A DNA stretch of 18,459 bases. Source: CAYYMD01 sp964480425. Lineage in GTDB: Bacteria; Planctomycetota; Phycisphaerae; SM23-33. The DNA lies in NCBI GenBank assembly GCA_964480425.1, contig CAYZPY010000037.1:1-18459 (forward strand), in the 5' to 3' direction. Below, piece by piece: positions 14,295-18,459 of the stretch. The translations under genes and the position numbers were made by a program. Positions within the stretch are counted from its first letter, which is position 1. Every line of letters begins with the position of its first letter. Below the pieces are notes generated by a model. The model did no database searches. It was not told the DNA's origin and saw only the letters and a list, made by a program, of their open reading frames with translations.

Positions 14295-17099
14295 ATGCGT
14301 TCGACATTGAGATTTGTTTTATTCGTCGCCTGCTTCAGCCCGGTCTTTCTGACCGGGTGCGACGGCGTTTCGGCCGACGATTTCAGGGACGTTCCAAAAG
14401 CGTCGGGGCGCCAGGTCACGGGCGGCGAATCACTCTCTATCAGCCGCTCCGTCACGCACCGCGACGGCGTGCGGCAGGTGAAGCTTAGCAACGGGATGAC
14501 GGTGGTAATCAAGCGACACCCGCGCGTGCCGGTGGTGTGCGTGCGTGCGTTCGTGCGCGCCGGAGGGCTGTACGAGGGCAAGTGGCTGGGATGCGGAATA
14601 AGCCACCTCACCGAGCACCTGGTCGCACAGGGCGCCGAGCACGGCGTCCACGACCGGCCCGTCGCAACGCACCAACAGCCGGACAAGGTCGCTCAAATCG
14701 GCGGGCAGGCAAACGCATACACCTCGCTGGCACACACATGCTACTACATCTCCGCTAATTCGAACAAAACCGCCGAATGCGTGGAAATAATCGCCGACTG
14801 GATCGCCCGCCCCACATTCGACCGGGACGATTTCAGGCGCGAGCACGGGGTCGTCCGGCGCGAACTTGAAATGCGCATGTCCGAGCCCCAACGTCAACTC
14901 TATTACGCCCACATGGACAACGTGTTCCGCACACATCCCGCCGCCGTACCAATCCTGGGATACTCCGAACCGCTCGGCGAACTCACGTACGACGACGTGG
15001 CCGAATACCACGCGCGCATGTACGTCCCGCAGAACGTCACACTCGTCGTGGTGGGCGACGTGGACACCGATATGGTCCTGGAAAAGGTCAAAAGCGAGTT
15101 TGCGGGCTATCGCCGCAGGCGCCAGCCGCAGTTCGACCTTCCCCGCGTCGAGCCCATCGAAGGCGTAACACGCGTTGTCAAGACCCACCCGGAAATCAGG
15201 GAAGTCATAGAAGAGATGAGTTTCCGCACCGTCGACCTGATGCACGAGGACCTTCACGCCCTGGACGTGCTGTCGTACGTTTTGAGCAATGGCAGAACCA
15301 GCCGCCTTGTAAAAAACGTTCTGCGGGACAAAAATCTGGTCACCTCCGTCTCGTCGTACTCGTGGACGCCCGCCTGGGGCGAGGGAATATTCACCGTCGA
15401 TTTTAGAACCTCGCCGAAGCGAATCGACCTTGCCGAAAGCGCGATAATCGAGGAACTCAGGCGCATCATCGCCGAAGGCGTCTTGCCGGGTGAACTCCAA
15501 AGAGCAAAGCGGCAGAAGGTTGCCGACTTCGTCCGTTCCAACCAGACGGTCGAGCATATCTCCTCCCGCCTGGGTACCGACCTGATATCGACGGGCAACG
15601 TGAACTTCTCGGCCGACTACACCGACCGAATCCAGCAGGTGACCGCAAAGCAGGTCAGGCGGGCGGCGCGCAAATATTTTGATTTTGATAACATGAGAAT
15701 AACGCGACTGACGCCCCGCCCGTCGTCCACCGCCCCCGCCGGGGATGGCGAACCGGCCGATCGGCGCGAATCGCCGCGAGTCGAAATGACAACACTCGAC
15801 AACGGCCTGCGCGTGGTGCTGAGTCGGGTGCCCGACTGCGGGCTGGTAAGCATGGCCATGGTGTCTAAAGGCGGCGTGCTGCTGGAAAACGAAAGCACCA
15901 ACGGGCTTGGGAATCTCGCGACAAACCTCAGCACCCGCGGCACGAAAAACTACACGGCCGAGCAAATCGGCGAATTCTTCAGCAGCGCCGGTGGAAGCAT
16001 CACCGCAGGATGCGGAAACAACACCTTCTACTGGCGCGCCGACACGCTTGAAGACCACTTCCCAAAGGCGCTGGAAATATTCTCTCAGGTCATACTCCAC
16101 CCGCAATACCCGCAAAAGGAACTGGATATATTCCGCCCCAGGCTCCTGGCCTCGATCGACCGCATCGACGAACACTGGCATTCACAGGCAATGAAGTTCT
16201 TCAGGAAAAAGTTCTTCGACGACTCCCCCTACCGGTTCCTTCCGATCGGGCGAAAGGAGGTCGTCCGCTCGGCGACCGTCGAGCAAATATCCGCCTGGCA
16301 CAACAAACATCTCAAGGCCAGCTCGTGCGTGCTTGCGGTTTACGGGCAGTTCGACCCCGACCAGGCCAAAAAGAAAATCGTCCGTTTGTTCGGCGAACTC
16401 CCTCCCGGCAGGGTCGAGCCGGATCTTCCGGCCCGCCCGGTCCGCAGCGAACCCGGCAAAAATACCGGCGCATCCGAACCCGTTACGGAAATCCTCAAGA
16501 CGGATAAGAACGTCGCTGCCGTCATCATCGCTCAGCCGGGCATGACCGTCGACCGCATCGAGGACCGCCTGGCGATGGACGTGCTGGACACGCTGATAAG
16601 CGGATACAGCCTGCCTGCCGGTTTGCTGCACAACACGCTTCGCGCAAAGCGCCTGGTTTACGTGGTCCACTCGAACAACTGGCCGGGACTGGTGCAGGGC
16701 GCCTTTATAACCTACGCCCAGTGCAGGCCCGAAAAGGTCGAGCGCGTGGCCGACATAATCATCGAAATCCTCAAAAATGCAGCCGTCAACGAGCCGACCC
16801 AGCGCGAAATCGACCGTACCGTGAACACCATACTGACCGTCAAACTGCTCGACTCCCAGGACCCCGGCGAGATGGCGTTCGCCTCGGCCCTGAACGAGTT
16901 GTACGGGCTGGGATACGATTTCAACCGCAGGATGGTGCGGCTCTACAACGAGGTCACCGGCGCCGACGTGGTCCGCGTGGCCGACAAGTACCTACGCAGC
17001 GGCGGATGGATGAAAGTTTTTACCATCCCCGCCAAGGACGAATCCGATGCGCCAGGAACCGAACGCACCGAAGGGAAACAAGATGAATCAAACCAATAA
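14295..17099 (+). CDS. Fused M16-family zinc metalloprotease, lipoprotein
   Basis: The 934-residue product begins with a lipoprotein signal peptide ending in FLTGC (Cys22), so it is probably lipid-anchored outside the cytoplasm. It contains two M16 (pitrilysin / processing-peptidase) units in one chain. The first (about 50-470) has the inverted zinc motif HLTEH (His104, Glu107, His108) and the third ligand Glu190 in GVVRRELE, so it should be active. A longer than usual loop lies between these two elements. The second (about 490-915) starts VEMTTLDNGLRVVLSRV and has NLATNL where the zinc motif should be, so it is a non-catalytic half. Active plus inactive halves match the clam-shell layout of two-subunit bacterial M16 proteases. 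The substrate is unknown. The tail is acidic. The next gene starts 17 bases before this one ends. Confidence 0.92.
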   Translation: MRSTLRFVLFVACFSPVFLTGCDGVSADDFRDVPKASGRQVTGGESLSISRSVTHRDGVRQVKLSNGMTVVIKRHPRVPVVCVRAFVRAGGLYEGKWLGCGISHLTEHLVAQGAEHGVHDRPVATHQQPDKVAQIGGQANAYTSLAHTCYYISANSNKTAECVEIIADWIARPTFDRDDFRREHGVVRRELEMRMSEPQRQLYYAHMDNVFRTHPAAVPILGYSEPLGELTYDDVAEYHARMYVPQNVTLVVVGDVDTDMVLEKVKSEFAGYRRRRQPQFDLPRVEPIEGVTRVVKTHPEIREVIEEMSFRTVDLMHEDLHALDVLSYVLSNGRTSRLVKNVLRDKNLVTSVSSYSWTPAWGEGIFTVDFRTSPKRIDLAESAIIEELRRIIAEGVLPGELQRAKRQKVADFVRSNQTVEHISSRLGTDLISTGNVNFSADYTDRIQQVTAKQVRRAARKYFDFDNMRITRLTPRPSSTAPAGDGEPADRRESPRVEMTTLDNGLRVVLSRVPDCGLVSMAMVSKGGVLLENESTNGLGNLATNLSTRGTKNYTAEQIGEFFSSAGGSITAGCGNNTFYWRADTLEDHFPKALEIFSQVILHPQYPQKELDIFRPRLLASIDRIDEHWHSQAMKFFRKKFFDDSPYRFLPIGRKEVVRSATVEQISAWHNKHLKASSCVLAVYGQFDPDQAKKKIVRLFGELPPGRVEPDLPARPVRSEPGKNTGASEPVTEILKTDKNVAAVIIAQPGMTVDRIEDRLAMDVLDTLISGYSLPAGLLHNTLRAKRLVYVVHSNNWPGLVQGAFITYAQCRPEKVERVADIIIEILKNAAVNEPTQREIDRTVNTILTVKLLDSQDPGEMAFASALNELYGLGYDFNRRMVRLYNEVTGADVVRVADKYLRSGGWMKVFTIPAKDESDAPGTERTEGKQDESNQ

Positions 17100-17715
17100 C
17101 AGCGACATGCTCTCACAATCGGTAAATGATTTTATAGAAGCAACCGCCGCCAAGAGCCCCACCCCCGGGGGCGGCTCGGTCGCCGGGGTCGTCGGCGCGC
17201 TGGGCGCGGCGCTGGGCGAGATGGCCCTTAACTTCACCCGCGGCAAAAAGAAATTCGCCGCCCACCAGGAGTATTACGAACACCTGACCCGACGACTCAA
17301 AAAGGCCCGACGGATGTTCGCCGACCTCGTCGCCGACGACGTTGCGGCGTACCGCTTTTTCCAGGAGACATCGAGGATGGAAGACTCGCCCGAAAAGAGC
17401 GAGAAAATGCGAGCCGCCGTCGCCGCCGCCATCGCCGTGCCACGCGAGGCGACAAAACTATCCCTGGCACTGCTGGGAGATTTAATGGAGTTCTGCGACA
17501 AATGCAGCAAGTTGCTCATAAGCGACCTTGTCGCCTCGGCAGCGCTTGCCGTGGCCACAATACGCCTGAGCAATTACAACGTCAGAATCAACATCCCGCA
17601 GGTCGACGACGAACAAGCGGCGAAGGATTTGAAACAGGCCTCCGCAGACGACTTGAAATGCGCCCTTAAACTGCTTGAGGGCATCGAGCGGCAGGCGTCC
17701 GAGCACCTTGGCTAA
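17083..17715 (+). CDS. Formiminotransferase-cyclodeaminase (FTCD C-terminal) family protein
   Basis: This 210-residue cytoplasmic protein matches the cyclodeaminase domain family, whose studied members convert 5-formiminotetrahydrofolate to 5,10-methenyltetrahydrofolate and ammonia. The signature KSPTPGGGSVAGVVGALGAA stands near the N-terminus, followed by NFTRGKKKF, AVPREATKL, and SDLVASAALAVATIRL with NVRINI near the end. The protein is all-helical by its appearance. The chosen ATG follows AAGGGA at 6 bases; another in-frame ATG at 17047 also has an AAGGA upstream, so the start is uncertain by 12 residues. The gene overlaps the protease gene, implying translational coupling, though no functional link is obvious. 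No formiminotransferase or histidine-degradation gene is near, so the true substrate may be different. Confidence 0.88.
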   Translation: MNQTNNSDMLSQSVNDFIEATAAKSPTPGGGSVAGVVGALGAALGEMALNFTRGKKKFAAHQEYYEHLTRRLKKARRMFADLVADDVAAYRFFQETSRMEDSPEKSEKMRAAVAAAIAVPREATKLSLALLGDLMEFCDKCSKLLISDLVASAALAVATIRLSNYNVRINIPQVDDEQAAKDLKQASADDLKCALKLLEGIERQASEHLG

Positions 17716-17762
17716 AAGCGTGGTTGTGCGATATCATTCGTAATTCCTGACCGGTTTACAAA

Positions 17763-18257
17763 ATGTCAAAGTCTTACAAAATAACGCCCGCCACCGGCTC
17801 GTGCTGCAAATGCACGCGCGAATTCGGGCAGGGGCAGGACTTCGTCGCCGCCGTAAGGGAGCAAGGCGAAGAATTTCAGCGAGACGATTACTGCACCGAG
17901 TGCTGGTCGTCGCTGGAGAACGGCGACAAGAAGTACTTCGCCGCCTGGCAGGCGAAAATGCCCCAAAGGGAGGAAAAAAAGAAACTCTTCGTGGACGACG
18001 AGGTCCTTTCAAACTTCTTCGTGCGCCTGGGCGAACAGCCCGAGAGGGTATCGTTCAGGTTTGTCCTGGCGCTGGTACTCATGCGAAAGAAAATCCTCGT
18101 TTACGAAGCCCTGGATAAAAAAGACGGGCGCGACGTGTGGCTGATGCGGTTCAGGGGCGACAAAAAACAGTACGAGGTGATCGACCCTCACATGACCGAG
18201 GAAAAAATCTCTCAGGTCAGCCGGCAGCTGGGACAGATACTGGCCGGAGAACTCTAA
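17763..18257 (+). CDS. Small protein with double-CxxC zinc-finger-like motif, function unknown
   Basis: I do not recognise a named family. The 164-residue protein is hydrophilic, without signal peptide or membrane helix. The N-terminal part has CCKC (about residues 14-17) and YCTECW (about 43-48), which could together bind one zinc ion, as in a zinc ribbon. The rest is charged and probably helical. The segment FVLALVLMRKKILVYEA and then DVWLMRFRGDKKQYEVIDP, ending in LGQILAGEL, looks well-formed and codon use matches the neighbours, so it is a real gene. No good Shine-Dalgarno precedes the ATG. It lies 47 bases after the cyclodeaminase gene and 17 bases before a lipoprotein gene on the same strand, which suggests one operon. 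Confidence 0.8.
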   Translation: MSKSYKITPATGSCCKCTREFGQGQDFVAAVREQGEEFQRDDYCTECWSSLENGDKKYFAAWQAKMPQREEKKKLFVDDEVLSNFFVRLGEQPERVSFRFVLALVLMRKKILVYEALDKKDGRDVWLMRFRGDKKQYEVIDPHMTEEKISQVSRQLGQILAGEL

Positions 18258-18274
18258 CCGACGGGAACAAGTTA

Positions 18275-18459
18275 ATGACCAATAATCGAACTTCATACGG
18301 CGCGTCGGCGATTGCGGCCGGCGGATTCCATCTACGCCCAACGCCGCCGCGGGCCGCGAGCGTGCTGGCGTTAGTGGCGGCGGCTACGGTCCTTTGCGGG
18401 TGCCCGTGCCCCGAGACGATGAAGTCGCAGGACGAACTCGTGGCCGAGTACAACGCAAA
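18275..18459 (+). CDS. Lipoprotein, partial (C-terminus beyond right edge)
   Basis: The frame opens with an ATG at 18275 and has no stop before the edge (61 full codons). A hydrophobic stretch, AASVLALVAAATVLCGC, ends in the lipobox LCGC, with another Cys two residues later. The mature part begins PCPETMKSQDELVAEYNA. The n-region is long (about 27 residues) and contains Arg and His. It starts 17 bases after the double-CxxC gene, with a weak GGGAA upstream. Too little is visible to name a family. Confidence 0.7.
   Translation, partial: MTNNRTSYGASAIAAGGFHLRPTPPRAASVLALVAAATVLCGCPCPETMKSQDELVAEYNA

Noticed and set aside
14430..16181. A 583-codon minus-strand open frame
   Set aside because: It is fully antisense to the M16 protease gene, which has clear motifs. 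Long antisense frames are expected in GC-rich genes with strong codon bias.

Overview
The window is GC-rich, gene-dense bacterial DNA, most likely from a planctomycete of the Phycisphaerae or a relative. The evidence is a PEP-CTERM sorting-signal protein, a TIGR03790-family protein, small C/G-rich hairpin repeats between genes, several lipoproteins and many small zinc-finger or lipoprotein hypotheticals. The assignment is an inference; there is no rRNA here to settle it. I see no insertion sequence, CRISPR array, prophage or origin.

Layout. (1) 1-2217, minus strand: the start of a membrane-anchored tandem LysM protein that leaves the window at the left edge, and acetate kinase (ackA). (2) 2218-2556: a divergent intergenic region with a promoter candidate facing each way. 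(3) 2557-7359, plus strand: an apparent four-gene operon of hisF, a PilT-type ATPase overlapping it, a membrane-anchored GspE/PilB-like protein whose ATPase motifs are degenerate, and a CvpA-like membrane protein with a large unassigned C-terminal domain. (4) 7392-8252 minus: a lipoprotein alpha/beta-hydrolase (esterase), divergent from the TIGR03790 gene (8379-10043 plus). (5) 10243-12441 minus: class II fructose-bisphosphate aldolase, NAD(P)H-hydrate epimerase and thioredoxin, with a good promoter in front of trxA overlapped by an inverted repeat. (6) 12693-13307 plus: a PEP-CTERM surface protein with Cys and Gln motifs of the thioester-domain type, followed by a strong intrinsic terminator and a tRNA-Leu(UAA) on the minus strand. 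(7) 13743-18459 plus: a stand-alone response-regulator receiver protein, a fused M16 metalloprotease lipoprotein, a cyclodeaminase-family protein, a small double-CxxC protein and the start of another lipoprotein cut by the right edge.

How the genes fit together. Most are housekeeping (acetate and sugar metabolism, histidine synthesis, redox, metabolite repair, folate one-carbon chemistry). The part most likely to hold something undescribed is the pilT / pseudo-ATPase / CvpA-like cassette. It pairs an intact retraction-type ATPase with a membrane-tethered partner that has lost its Walker A lysine and catalytic glutamate, and with a multi-pass membrane protein. No pilin, platform protein or secretin is visible in the window, so its link to a pilus or secretion machine is inferred from the ATPase families alone. 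The second candidate is the thioester-type PEP-CTERM protein, which may be a covalent surface adhesin.
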